A stretch of 64,000 nucleotides of DNA from assembly GCF_016808095.1 (NCBI RefSeq), contig NC_068976.1:16331663-16395662 (forward strand), given 5' to 3'. The translations under genes and the position numbers were made by a program. This DNA comes from Vigna angularis (lineage: Eukaryota; Streptophyta; Magnoliopsida; Fabales; Fabaceae). Of this stretch, positions 1-10,400 are shown piece after piece (the first letter of the stretch is position 1; the number at the start of each line of letters is the position of its first letter). Under the pieces are notes generated by a model, which made no database searches, was not told the origin of the DNA, and saw nothing but the letters and a program-made list of their open reading frames with translations.

Positions 1-820
1 ATAACCAATTTCACGATAAGTACTGGCTTCATTATATTCAAAACATCACAAGATGAACGACTGCATCCTCAGCCTAACAGTCTTCATTCATAAGCTTAAT
101 CATCAGTCAACTAATAAACCTTCCCTTGGTAAATTAACCCTTGAGGTTTCTACTACTAAAAATCAACCATGAGTGAATGCTCTCGCAATATTCAATATAA
201 AAGCATATAACAAGACTCGTTCAACCAATGACCAAAATTTGTAATAATTTGCAGAAAGAAATTAAATTTACACAACACACTAACATGCAAATTTCATCCA
301 AAATCGACTCAAGCAAAACACAAACACAAGAAAAAGAAAATCTTAGATTTTGGATTACATCTAACTCAATGTCAAATTTGGGATGACCGTTACACTTCCC
401 ACGCGCTGAAGACTAAACATTACAATTAAGTTATCTTTCACATATATTCATTCACTAATTTTAGTCCTATCATTACTCAATCTAAGATCACTAATACCTC
501 ATCCCAACGACAGAACATATCAAACGTGGCATTATCATAACTAACCCTCTCCAAACGGTCCAAACGGAGTAGCCTCATTGACCGAACAACAAGATTCTAA
601 AACCATATTAGAATTTGGGTTTTCCTTTAAACCTCAAAAGCTAACACATGGCGTGACTAGTTTGAATTTGTTAGTAAATCCCCAGTCAAATATGAGATCC
701 ACTCCACATATCTATAAACTCTACCAGAAACATTAAAACTCAAACAAACAAAAATTATCACAAAAAAACAAAACCACAACTACCATCCAAATATTGATAT
801 TCATTTGCGAATCGCCTCAC
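1..820 (-). other. Second intron of the OEP24 gene, running off the left edge
   Basis: On the minus strand a GT donor at 820-819 follows the lysine codon that closes exon 2. No sequence resembling the remaining OEP24 C-terminus, about 26 residues judging by the family's usual length of around 213, was found between here and base 1. The last exon is therefore inferred to lie outside the window. The stretch is AT-rich and I see no other gene in it. Confidence 0.6.
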
Positions 821-1449
821 CTTGAATCCAGCATTGTGTTTAGGATTCCGCGCCCACTCAACTCCCAAAACCTTGCTGGATGTCTGGTATGAAGCCCTCA
901 ACGAGTCATCACCGTAAACCTTCCTCGAAACGGCGAAATCCCATGTGTTCTTCGCCACATCATAGGTGGGTTCAATAGTGGTCAACCCCTTGTGAACATA
1001 ACTATACTTCAACTTGCAGTTCCCCGAGTCCAGCGCGTAATTCGCCGAAACCTTGTTCGCGGGATCCACCACAAAGGTGCCGTCCAGTACAGTCCGGTTA
1101 TCCCCCCTGCTGTGCACGTAGGTCAAATTCAACGCCCTGTCTCCAACCCTAACCGTGTTCATGAACTGGAACCGAAAGTCCTGCAAGAAACAGTTTCAGA
1201 AACAGCTATTATTGAAGTAGTGGAAGTGGCTAGAGCATGCAATGAAACCTTTTTGGGAACGTTGTAGTCGACGATGAAGGAGCCGGGTTTCTCGACGGCG
1301 AGAGCCAAGCCGGTGAGGCTGGGGCCGTTGATGAAAGTGGCTTCTGTTACGGAGGCACGGAACCTGACGTCGGCGGCGTTGACGGCGACGGTGGCGAAAG
1401 CGGCGCCGTTTTTGTCGACGTCGTACTTGCCTTTGAGCGTGGCCTTCAT
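821..1449 (-). CDS. OEP24: Outer envelope pore protein 24 (OEP24), chloroplastic; first two exons, 3' partial
   Basis: OEP24 is a beta-barrel solute channel of the plastid outer envelope that passes triose phosphates, sugars and other small metabolites. Exon 1 is 1449..1249, 67 codons starting [19 protein letters not shown] 68-bp intron with GT at 1248-1247 and AG at 1182-1181 follows. Exon 2 is 1180..821, 120 codons, ending in GFK just before a GT donor. Both junctions fall on codon boundaries. The 187 residues resemble the known OEP24 family along their whole length and show the alternating polar/hydrophobic strands of a beta-barrel, with no cleavable transit peptide, as expected for this membrane. 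The Met at 1449 is chosen because it begins the conserved N-terminus; an upstream in-frame Met at 1569 would add unrelated residues. The C-terminus lies off the window. Identification is from remembered family sequence. Confidence 0.9.
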
Positions 1450-1574
1450 CGTAAACAACGGAAGGGAAGTGCGAAGAGACAAGAGAAAAATGGTTGCGCC
1501 AAACACAGCCTGATGTCTCCAAACGCGGAATAATAAATCGTTAAAATCCTCACGCTTTTTAGCGCCCACATTCT

Positions 1575-1635
1575 TTTACTTCGTTTTCGTGGGCCTCACT
1601 ACTGGGTTTTCTGCTGTGAACAATTGGCCCGTTCA
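1575..1635 (-). promoter_or_regulatory. Possible OEP24 promoter elements (site II-like GGGCC motifs)
   Basis: About 140-180 bp upstream of the OEP24 start are TGGGCC at 1590-1595 and GGCCC at 1626-1630. These resemble the site II elements (TGGGCY) common in housekeeping plant promoters. No convincing TATA box was seen. The assignment rests on motif and position only. Confidence 0.3.
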
Positions 1636-1639
1636 AAGT

Positions 1640-2815
1640 CAATCTGGGTTTTCTACTTTTCATTTCTCTTAAACTCCTATTTCTTTAAATTATATATTTC
1701 ACTTAATTATGTCACAATTTTTTTTATAAATTTAAATATTTTTAATTAAATTTTTATTTAAAATTTATATTTTTAATTAAATTTTGTGTTAATTAAATAT
1801 TTTTTTTATTTTTTTAGTATTTCTTATAAAAAAAAAATTATTATTACATAAAATGATATTGTAATTTATTTAAAATAGTTAATAACTTTTATTCGTTTGA
1901 TCGGATAATCTCATCAATTATGATAAGGGATAGTCCTTAGTCAAAGAAAAAAATGGTAATGTTGAAAATATTGGGAACATAATATTCTCGTTGTTAGCAC
2001 ATTTTTAATAAAAATTACTCCTTCATTTACATTAATCATAATATTATTTTATATTAATTATAATTTGTAAAACAAGTAATTAAAATAACATGATAAAATA
2101 ACAATTTAATCAACTAAAAAATTAAATAGAAAACTTAATTATAAATATGAAAAATTTGAGTATTTATTACGCTATATAAATTTAATAGAAATTCATTTGA
2201 AAACATTCAAATTTATGTACAACTTAAACTTATTTAACCTTTGTATTTTTATCCACAAAAATATAGATTAAGACTTTAGGTTATAATGTTTTTTCTCAAA
2301 CTCTTTAATTAGTTGTTTTATTTAAAGTGATTATAACTTCTTCTAGTTTTTTGCATATTTCTGTTTTGAATTGTCATAAAATAAAACTTTTTCTCTAGAA
2401 TGCATAATATAAAAAAAAAATAACTACGACTTTTCAGATTAGGGTGAAGTCACTTTTGAACTTCTAGTGAGCCTCTATATTTCTAAAACAATTTCAAATT
2501 TAGACTAAAATAATTATTTATAAAAAAATTGTTCAATTTCCCTTACAAGTTTTTCAAAAGATGTAGATCAAAATTGAAATACAATCTTTATTTAAAATTA
2601 TTGAAGATGAAATTAAAGAAAAGGCAAAAGAATGTAAATGGATGATGGAGATAGAAAAAAAATGTTCTGAATACATATTTAAAAACTTTTCATTATTAGC
2701 CTTTGTTTAATTATATAAAAAAAAGAAAAAGATTGATTTTCATTTTGTTAATTTAATGAAAATATTGGTGCTAAAACAAAGGTGAACAATACGACACCGT
2801 ATCGCTGAACGGCAT
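1640..2815. other. AT-rich intergenic DNA, no gene seen
   Basis: Homopolymeric and AT-rich sequence between the divergently arranged OEP24 gene and the snoRNA cluster. No open frame of interest, no tandem array and no transposon ends were recognised. Confidence 0.6.
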
Positions 2816-2825
2816 GTATGAGTGC

Positions 2826-2890
2826 AAACCCTAATCTTCACGCAACCCTTATTTAAAGTCTTTGAGTTCAGCCTCTCTTTGCCGTCTCTC
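2826..2890 (+). promoter_or_regulatory. Promoter of the snoRNA cluster: telo-box, TATA-like box, CT-rich start region
   Basis: A telo-box AAACCCTAA lies at 2826-2834, followed by a TATA-like TATTTAAA at 2850-2857 and a CT-rich stretch at 2870-2890 where transcription would start. Telo-boxes together with TATA or site II elements are typical of pol II promoters for plant polycistronic snoRNA genes and ribosome-biogenesis genes. The position, about 380 bp before the first snoRNA, leaves room for a leader. Confidence 0.6.
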
Positions 2891-3267
2891 ACAACAGCGT
2901 TGTAATTCTCTGATTTCGAATCTGTACACATTTTTTCTTTCTCTTCGATTTCGAATTATTTATTTTGTTGAATCTCTGCATTGCATTGTTTGATTCCAAA
3001 GGAATTCAATTGGTTTTGTGCATTTTTTTTAAATTTGTTTTCTCCGTTGTTGATCGACTGCATCTGTTTTACCCTCTCTTTTTTGTATCCAATTTCAATG
3101 GCGATGGAGATATAACTGATGCGCATATTTTAATGGTTGGCTTACCAGCCCATTGCATAGATTTTGAAAATGCCATGGGTCAAATGGATCTACCGAAATG
3201 CCCTAGCAGAAAAAAAAAACGATTCTTTTATGCATTTATGTTTTCTTTGCATTTGTAAAGAGAGATT
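2891..3267 (+). ncRNA. Leader of the presumed polycistronic snoRNA precursor
   Basis: Sequence between the telo-box promoter and the first snoRNA. It has weak open frames but no convincing protein. A stable hairpin at 3132-3154 (arms AATGGTTGG and CCAGCCCATT, loop CTTA) stands out. I could not complete an H/ACA or C/D fold around it, because the H box and ACA tail are missing. Confidence 0.4.
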
Positions 3268-3347
3268 TGGCAGTGATGATTCAAATCTTAAACCGCTTAT
3301 TGATATACTGATAAGTTTTGATGACCACAATAATTTATCTGATGCCA
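3268..3347 (+). ncRNA. Box C/D snoRNA 1 (predicted 25S rRNA 2'-O-methylation guide)
   Basis: All C/D elements are present. The terminal stem is TGGCA (3268-3272) with TGCCA (3343-3347). Box C is GTGATGA at 3273-3279, box D' CTGA at 3308-3311, box C' TGATGA at 3319-3324 and box D CTGA at 3339-3342, for about 80 nt in total. Immediately 5' of D' is CCGCTTATTGATAT, which is complementary to ATATCAATAAGCGG near the 5' end of plant 25S rRNA as I remember it. By the D'+5 rule the methylated base is the second U of AUAUC. The D-box guide target was not recognised. It is the first of four snoRNAs on one strand, consistent with plant polycistronic processing. The exact family name is not assigned. Confidence 0.85.
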
Positions 3348-3434
3348 TTAAACTTGTATTTTAGATTTTTGTTTTGTTTTTCTTGCTTCTTATTCCCTGT
3401 TTTTTCAGTGAATCTAATATTGTGACATAGGGTT

Positions 3435-3514
3435 GGCAAGTGATGCTAAAATTTCTTATCCTACACACTGAATTACTCTGTGAAGATCAAAAACTCCGCT
3501 TATTATCTGATGCC
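3435..3514 (+). ncRNA. Box C/D snoRNA 2 (predicted 25S rRNA guide)
   Basis: The terminal stem is GGCA (3435-3438) with TGCC (3511-3514). Box C is GTGATGC at 3440-3446, with the last base off consensus. D' CTGA lies at 3468-3471, a C'-like TGTGAAG at 3479-3485 and D CTGA at 3507-3510. The D guide contains CTCCGCTTATT, complementary to AATAAGCGGAG in the same 25S segment addressed by snoRNA 1 but shifted by a few bases. The D' guide TATCCTACAC is complementary to GTGTAGGATA, a motif I recall from large-subunit rRNA. The spacing to snoRNA 1 is 87 bp. Confidence 0.8.
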
Positions 3515-3620
3515 TTCCTTGTCATAACTTTGTAGTGTAGAGTTTATTGCTAACTTTGATTGTCTGTGTGTTTTATTGTATGAAAAACTGTTTGATTTGG
3601 TTTAAAGTATTATTTAAATC

Positions 3621-3707
3621 ATCAATGATGAAGAAATGCAGACGGGCGGACTGAACTGATGCCGTGTTGATTGTCTGCCACTTCCACACTTGGAATTTCT
3701 CTGAGAT
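3621..3707 (+). ncRNA. Box C/D snoRNA 3, candidate
   Basis: Box C ATGATGA lies at 3625-3631, a D'-like CTGA at 3651-3654, a C'-like TGATGC at 3658-3663 and box D CTGA at 3701-3704. The terminal pairing is short, ATC at 3621-3623 with GAT at 3705-3707. Spacing (87 nt) and context within the cluster support it. I could not match either guide to rRNA from memory, so the target is unknown. Confidence 0.6.
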
Positions 3708-3818
3708 TAATTGTCGTATGTTTTTTTTAAATGGATTGTGCAATTGGTTGTTTTGTCTGATTGTTTTTGTTATTTTCTTTCTGGGAAGTATGGCTTCTTT
3801 TTGTTAAAGAGTAATCTT

Positions 3819-3896
3819 TCTGCTATGATGAGGTTGCATAAATATGTCTGGACATATGAAAATTCTGTGATATGATAATTGCTTCTTCTGAGCGGA
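3819..3896 (+). ncRNA. Box C/D snoRNA 4
   Basis: The five-pair terminal stem is TCTGC (3819-3823) with GCGGA (3892-3896), including one G-U. Box C ATGATGA lies at 3825-3831, a D'-like CTGG at 3848-3851, a C'-like TGTGATA near 3866-3872 and a perfect D box CTGA at 3888-3891. It is about 78 nt long. The guide target was not identified. It is the last member seen in the cluster. Confidence 0.7.
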
Positions 3897-3899
3897 GTT

Positions 3900-5014
3900 A
3901 TTAATCCATAGTTTTTGTAAGCTGAATTAGTTTTAGGTTATGAATTTCTCTGTTGAAACTGATTTTAGTTCATGAACTGATTTTAGTACACACTTTGGCT
4001 GGTCTTGAAATCTGCCATACTTTGGCTGAACAAAATTCAAAAACTATATTTAATGGTTGAAGAAGAACTTATGTGGTTTAAGTTGTCAATTAAATATTTT
4101 GTACTTCTACATTAAATGAAGTAAATGATAATAAATTTTAAAAAACTATATTACAATATATTTTTATTTTTGAACAAAAATATTGGTAAAGGTATTGTCA
4201 TGAAGTCTTGTTAGTTATTTTATAATGAATATTTCCAGTCTATTGGGTGTGGAAAAATAATCAGGCAAAGAAAAAAAATATCAAATTGCAAATTCCATCT
4301 TTTGGAAGTAAAGAAACTATGAAAAGAAATTTAAAAACTGTCTAGAATTACACTCTCAAACATCAATTATATAAAACAATATGATTGATTATGTTTTCTT
4401 TTTTCAGAAAAAAAGTCTATAATAGTTCATTATATGTAATTAATTATTTAATGATTATTTATAAAATGTTTATTTTTTATTCTTTTTTAAATTTCGATTC
4501 TCACTTTTATTTTATTTGCTTTTTACCAAAAACATATATTTATTTTCTATTTCTTACCCATTACATTATTTTTCTTTATTTTTGTTCTCATTTTTCAAAT
4601 AGAATGTAAAACATACATACATCTAATAAATTTTATTCTTTATATAAATATCTTAATTTTGATATGTTGCTCAAAACTATAATGTTATTTTTTAAATTAA
4701 CTGAAATGCAAGGTTGGTGTAGTCTAGTTAATCGTGGTCTAAAAAATGTTAAATAATAATAAAAAGACTACAATTATGTGTGAAATATTTTACAATAATG
4801 AATAAGAACATAATGAAAAAAGGTACTATAAAATGTTAAAGGTTACATATTTCATCATTTATCTAACACGAACTTATCAAATAAAAATTCTAAAAATGCA
4901 TTACACATTCTTTTTAAATCATTTACTATACTATAAATTCGTCAAAAGGCTTCAAAGCTTATAATAATAAATAATCAACTTAAAAAACATAAAACATACA
5001 TATTTATAAAAGTC

Positions 5015-5066
<52 letters not shown>

Positions 5067-7200
5067 TTATTTATTTATTTTTCAAAATGTTCTTCTTTAC
5101 ACATAAAACTATATTTACTTGTATACATAATATAATTATTACAGTTCACAAAACATATAACACATCCAAAATTAAGTTACTGTAATAAATTTTTAACTTA
5201 AAAGAAAATATGTACTAATGACTAACATAATATTACATGCAAGATATAGATTTGCAAGTGAAACTAAGATAAAAGATCAAGACAAGTTTATTACATCAAA
5301 GTTGTACATTTACACTTGTCATAGTGTGAGAAAACTTTGGTCTCAACTTTTCACCATCTAATATCTTAAATCACCATTTAAGAAAATATTTATTACAATA
5401 CAAATGTAAATACTTAATACATGAAGACATAATTCACCAATCATCCTAACATGTGATTACCTACAAATCTTATCATTCTCAATAATAATTTAGATTCAAT
5501 ACAATTCATCAAATCAATTAAACATAAATTATTATTCATTTTACATTTATAACAAGCATTAAAATACAATTAAAAATTATAATTCTTTTAACTTGTGTGA
5601 AAATATTTTAGCTTGAGTAAAAATATGTTCACTATTAATTTTGCTTAAGCAACAAATCCTTTATTTGAATGAAAATATGGTTAAGAGTAAAGTTATTTTG
5701 GATTCTATTTTTGTTTAAGTGAAAAAATTCTTTCATTTTAGATCCCTCTTTTATTTTCACTTAAGCAAAAATATAATAAAATTCATTATCAACACAAAAA
5801 TCAATTGGTTTTCAAATATATTTTCAAAAACACTTTAATAATACATATTTTCTAAGCAATTCAAATGATCTATCCAATTGAAAACATTACCTGAAATCAA
5901 ATCCAATAACTCTCAAGTTTAAATAGTCAAACAAATATTCAACCAAAGACAATCCCTTTATAAAATCAATATATTATGATTATGACACATTCAATATTCA
6001 AATCACCTATCATAAGATTTTACATTAAAAAAACATAAATAATTTAAACATAACAAAATTTTAATATATTATCAAGCAAATTGAAAATTATTTTTCTTAA
6101 CCGATCATACAAAAATTGATTATAAAATTATAAGAAAATAAAAGAAAAAAAATGTATAAAATAAATAAAAATTATTCTATCTAAAAATTTGATCAGTAAA
6201 AAAGTTCTCTTGCTTCTTAGCTATTGTGAGATGTAAAAAAGACATAAAATATAGAGAAAGAAGGTTAGAGAGAAGCATAAAAAGGGTTTTAGAGTCGAAA
6301 AAGATGAAAAAAGAAGTGGGGATGGAGAAATACAGGTCTGTGACTGTTTGTTGCAGAATACTTAATCAAAATCACTTAAATTAATATAAATTAACGCTAG
6401 AATTTTAAAGCTAGTTTATTTTCAAATTTTACAATAGATTGAATATAGAAAACCGGGTTTCTTCAATTCGGGTTATCATTGACGATAAATCGTTAGTTTC
6501 AATTTTAATTTATTGAATATGAAAGCCTTTTTTTTCAAAAAGAAATTAGAAACTTTAAAACTTGTTTAATTTTCATATGATGGGCTAATTTTGATTTTCA
6601 CATTTTGTAAAAAATCTAATTTTGCAATTATAATTGTTTAAATTTAACTTATGAATTTAAACTTTTTTTCTTAGATGACATTTTTCTTCAGTTTTTTTTT
6701 TCAAAAATTAAAAAATTAAATAAATATTCTTATTAATTTCAAACATATACGACTTCAACATCACAATGTAGACTCGAAGTATTACTTAAAAATGCCATTT
6801 GATTCAATCATAATTAAAATTCAGTTGCTTCATGAAAAACATAAGAATGCAAATATTTTTTTTTAATTTCCCTAAATCCTTTATAAGAATAACGGAGGTT
6901 CGTCACATTTGAATGAATATGATAAACCAATTGCAATATATACGATAAAATACAAATCGCCCTATATTCTTGCGTTTCCGTATTCTTTCACAAATCAAAC
7001 TCTTTCTTATTGTTAGATACTGTTTTTGGATTTAAATGTATTTCTGGAATAGCAATAAAACCAAACTCATTGTATTGTAATCATATCACAAATATCATAA
7101 AGATGATAATTATTGAATTTTATAATAATGGTCATACATATATAATAATTTGAAAAATAATTCTGCACCTTTTTCCAGGGAATGAGAAATCAAAAGTATA
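3900..7200. other. AT-rich intergenic DNA, no gene seen
   Basis: Long AT-rich stretch between the snoRNA cluster and the 3' end of the EXA1-like gene. Apart from the AT microsatellite near 5020, I found no conserved coding frame, transposon ends or RNA gene. Open frames such as 4385-4609 consist of AT-driven Phe/Ile/Leu/Tyr codons. Confidence 0.6.
5018..5082. repeat. (AT)n microsatellite followed by (TTTA)n
   Basis: About 44 bp of alternating AT runs directly into five TTTA units. Simple sequence repeat. Confidence 0.9.
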
Positions 7201-7486
7201 AGTAGAAAGTAGAGCAGGGAATTCTGAAATAAATGAAAAGAGGATTGAAGTTGAAATCATTAGGAAATGGATTTGAAAGACGGTAATATTAAGATAAAAT
7301 GATGGTCACCGCGAAGTGTCAAAACAACTCCTAAGATTAGATAACAAAATTGGTTAAGCAGATCCAATAAATGCTGCTACTGTTCTGTATAAAAAAGAAA
7401 AAAACATAAAACACCTAAAACGGGAAAAACCATTTACAAAGTACGACCAAAATGTATTTACATCTACCGACACAACCTCTCTCCAA

Positions 7487-10400
7487 TTAATCTTCTACAG
7501 TCTGGATCTCACCCATCATGATACGGTTACTCACAACGTTAAATCCCAAAACTGAAGGGCTCACCTTTTTCCCCTTCTTACCTTTCTTCTTTCCACCACC
7601 TTTAGAGGATCCTTCAGTGAAGTCAACATCCTGCATATCTGCATTAGCTGAAGCTGTCCATACCGCACCTTGTCCACCAACTTTCTTGTCACTCCTACTC
7701 TGAAAAGCTATGTCCAAAACATCCGATGGTAACAACTCCTTGTAATTCAGGAACTTATCAATGAATTCATGGTCAGGATCATATGATCCAAGGTTTTCTA
7801 TGAGGAGCAGTTCAGCTTCCGATCTGGATTGCTTCAAGCAAAATTCAAGGAAACTTGTATCTGCAATAATCACCATCACCCCCACCAAAAATATTTAGTT
7901 AAAAAAAAGAATTTATGGTGTTTAAAAAATCAAATACTTTCAATCAGAAACGCAAGATTCAAGCAAAATGGTTACATTAGCAGAGTCCAATCCATGGTGT
8001 CATTTAAAATGTTCAATTCAAAACCTACAAGCCTTAACGATTGACATACCTTTTGACCCTATAAGCCTAACACACTCATTCTCACACCAATCTCTGAAAT
8101 CCGTGGCCTCTGAAAATGTGACAAATAATTTGATCATTTAGAAGATTGTCAAAAGACCCAGGCAGGATATTATGCAATTAGCAAGTACAATAAACAAATA
8201 ATAAAGTATCTTTGTTTTACCAGAATGCTTTGTCATGGCATCTTTTTTCAATTTCAGCATTGATTGAGAAGAAGCCGGTGATGATGCTAGAGACCGTTCA
8301 GCTTGTTTACCACTCACTGATTTCTGTCTTGTCAATAGTCCGGGGGAATTACCTTTCGAGCTTACGTTTTTTGAACCCCAACTCCCTTGGCTAGCAAGCT
8401 GAGGGAAATCAGACCTGCTCAAAGGGACAAGTAAATCAGCCACAGCTCACCAACTATGTTCCCAAAACTAGATGTTTCAAGACCCAATACATATTCATCT
8501 ACTATCACTTCAGACTACTAAAGTTTTAAATCGAACTCTACACTAGTTTAGGCGCAATGATCAAAGTAGTCCAAGTGGGAACGGGGGCAACACACCATTT
8601 TCCAATCCCACAAGGTGAAATGACAAAAGGAACGGTAACAGATTTACTACAGTATAAAAGTTAAAGATGAGTAATTAATTTCTTCACATTTTACCAGCAG
8701 TCAAATTTCATGTTTAGTACAGACGGAAATTTTTTTACAGATGCCAAACCAGAAGTTTCATAACAAGAACAAGAACACTTTCAATTTTCAACACCATAAA
8801 TAATATAGAGGGACTAAATTAGCAAATCATCTAACAAGAGAAACAAAAAATGGATGTTTATCACATTCTTCCGTCGTGTGTAATATTTAAGACGTATAGA
8901 TGTGTTAATTAGTTGCAATGCTACTGCAAACATTTCTTAAACAAAAATGTGTTACAAGGCAAAAAAAGCTTATAATAAAAAATATGAATGAAAGTTCTAG
9001 ATAAAAAGTTTGAGTAAATTTTTCAAACGCAAATACAAAGAGATAGAGATCATACTGCTTAGCATCTTGCTTAGATTGCTCCATTGGACCCCAGAACAAA
9101 TCATCTTCTCCTTTGTATTTTGATTGAGAAGCTTGGGTATTTATCTGAATTGGAGAAGCAGTTTTAGATGGAGAGGATGCTGAAACTGACCATGAAGAAG
9201 CACTATTCCGTGTAGACTGGGTAGGCTGAGATTTTGGAGGCGGAGGCACTGGGCTAACAGGAATTGCAGAAGAGGACTTTTTCTCCTGTTCCTTTAGAAT
9301 GTCCCTCAATGAAGTTGGTTTTGGAACCCTACCGGAATCAGTAGACCATGCTGGAGAAGGAGACGAGCTTGGTGGTTCTCGCTCTCCTTTCCAAAGAACA
9401 TAATCACTGAAAGAGGGTCCTGCAGGGATGACAGGCAACTGTTCCTTTTCCTGCTGTGCCAAGCGAGAGTTTTTTCCCTTTTCATTGGGGCTTGAAGCTA
9501 TAGGTATATCAGATGATGCAATGGGCAATGAAGCTTTAGTTCCTGAACCCTTCGATTTTGTGGACTTTTTTCGGCTTCTTTTAGTATCTTTCGCCTCAAT
9601 AAAATGGCCGTCATCCAATGATTCTGATTGTACAACTATATTATGTGAGGGCAATATACTATCAGGAACCTCAGCATCTATTTCATTAGATTTCTTTAGA
9701 ACTTCTTCGGCTAATAGATCGTGTAGAGGGCTTTTCTTGCTCTTGACATTTTGAGAAGTTTCAGATTTAACATGATTCTCAGTATTGCCTCCTTCTTTGA
9801 CACTGTCACTAGATAACTTCAAGGAGTCAGGATTGACCACAATCCCAGCCCAAGGAGTTGCTAGGCTCATTGAATTGACAGAAACAGCAACATCAGATAC
9901 AAGTGTTTCAGTCTCTGCCTTCCTTTTTTCTTCCTGTTGAATTTCTAAGAAAGATTTCGGTTTGACACCTGGAGCAGGTTTCCAAGCTCGTCCGGCAGGT
10001 ACCTCAGTTTTCTGTGTCAAAAAAGTAGTCGAATTGGTCTCACCTACACCAACTGTTTCAGTTATCTTTCCAGTAATAATACCAGACCAGCCACCAGCAT
10101 GTTGGTGATCACCAGTCTCAGAGACAGCACTTCCAGTCCGAGTTCCCTTAACTCTTGTTTGTTGCATATTTGTATCATTTAACGATTCGTCAATCTTAGC
10201 TTCCCTAAAATCACTTAACTTTGCCATTTCAGTTTCTGACTGCTTTGATGGCTGCAAAGTCAAATTTTTTACCACTCCCTTTGTTTGATCAAAAGACTGA
10301 GATTTGGTTGATTTTTGCTTCTTAGATTTCTTCTCACTAGCCTTTTTAGGTTCTTGAGCTTCAATCTTTCTTATGTCTCCCAGAGATGGCTCGGATACAG

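Noticed and set aside
992..1513. Plus-strand open frames at 992-1267 and 1274-1513
   Set aside because: They are antisense shadows of OEP24 exons, with no independent similarity or codon pattern.
3095..3230. Possible H/ACA snoRNA around the hairpin at 3132-3154
   Set aside because: The hairpin is good, but no ANANNA hinge follows and there is no ACA three bases from a 3' end.
2965..3364. Plus-strand open frames in the snoRNA leader
   Set aside because: Short, overlapping in different frames, one running into snoRNA 1; no family resemblance.
3950..4010. Possible fifth C/D snoRNA from repeated AACTGATTTTAGT motifs
   Set aside because: CTGA-like boxes are present but no matching C box or closing stem.
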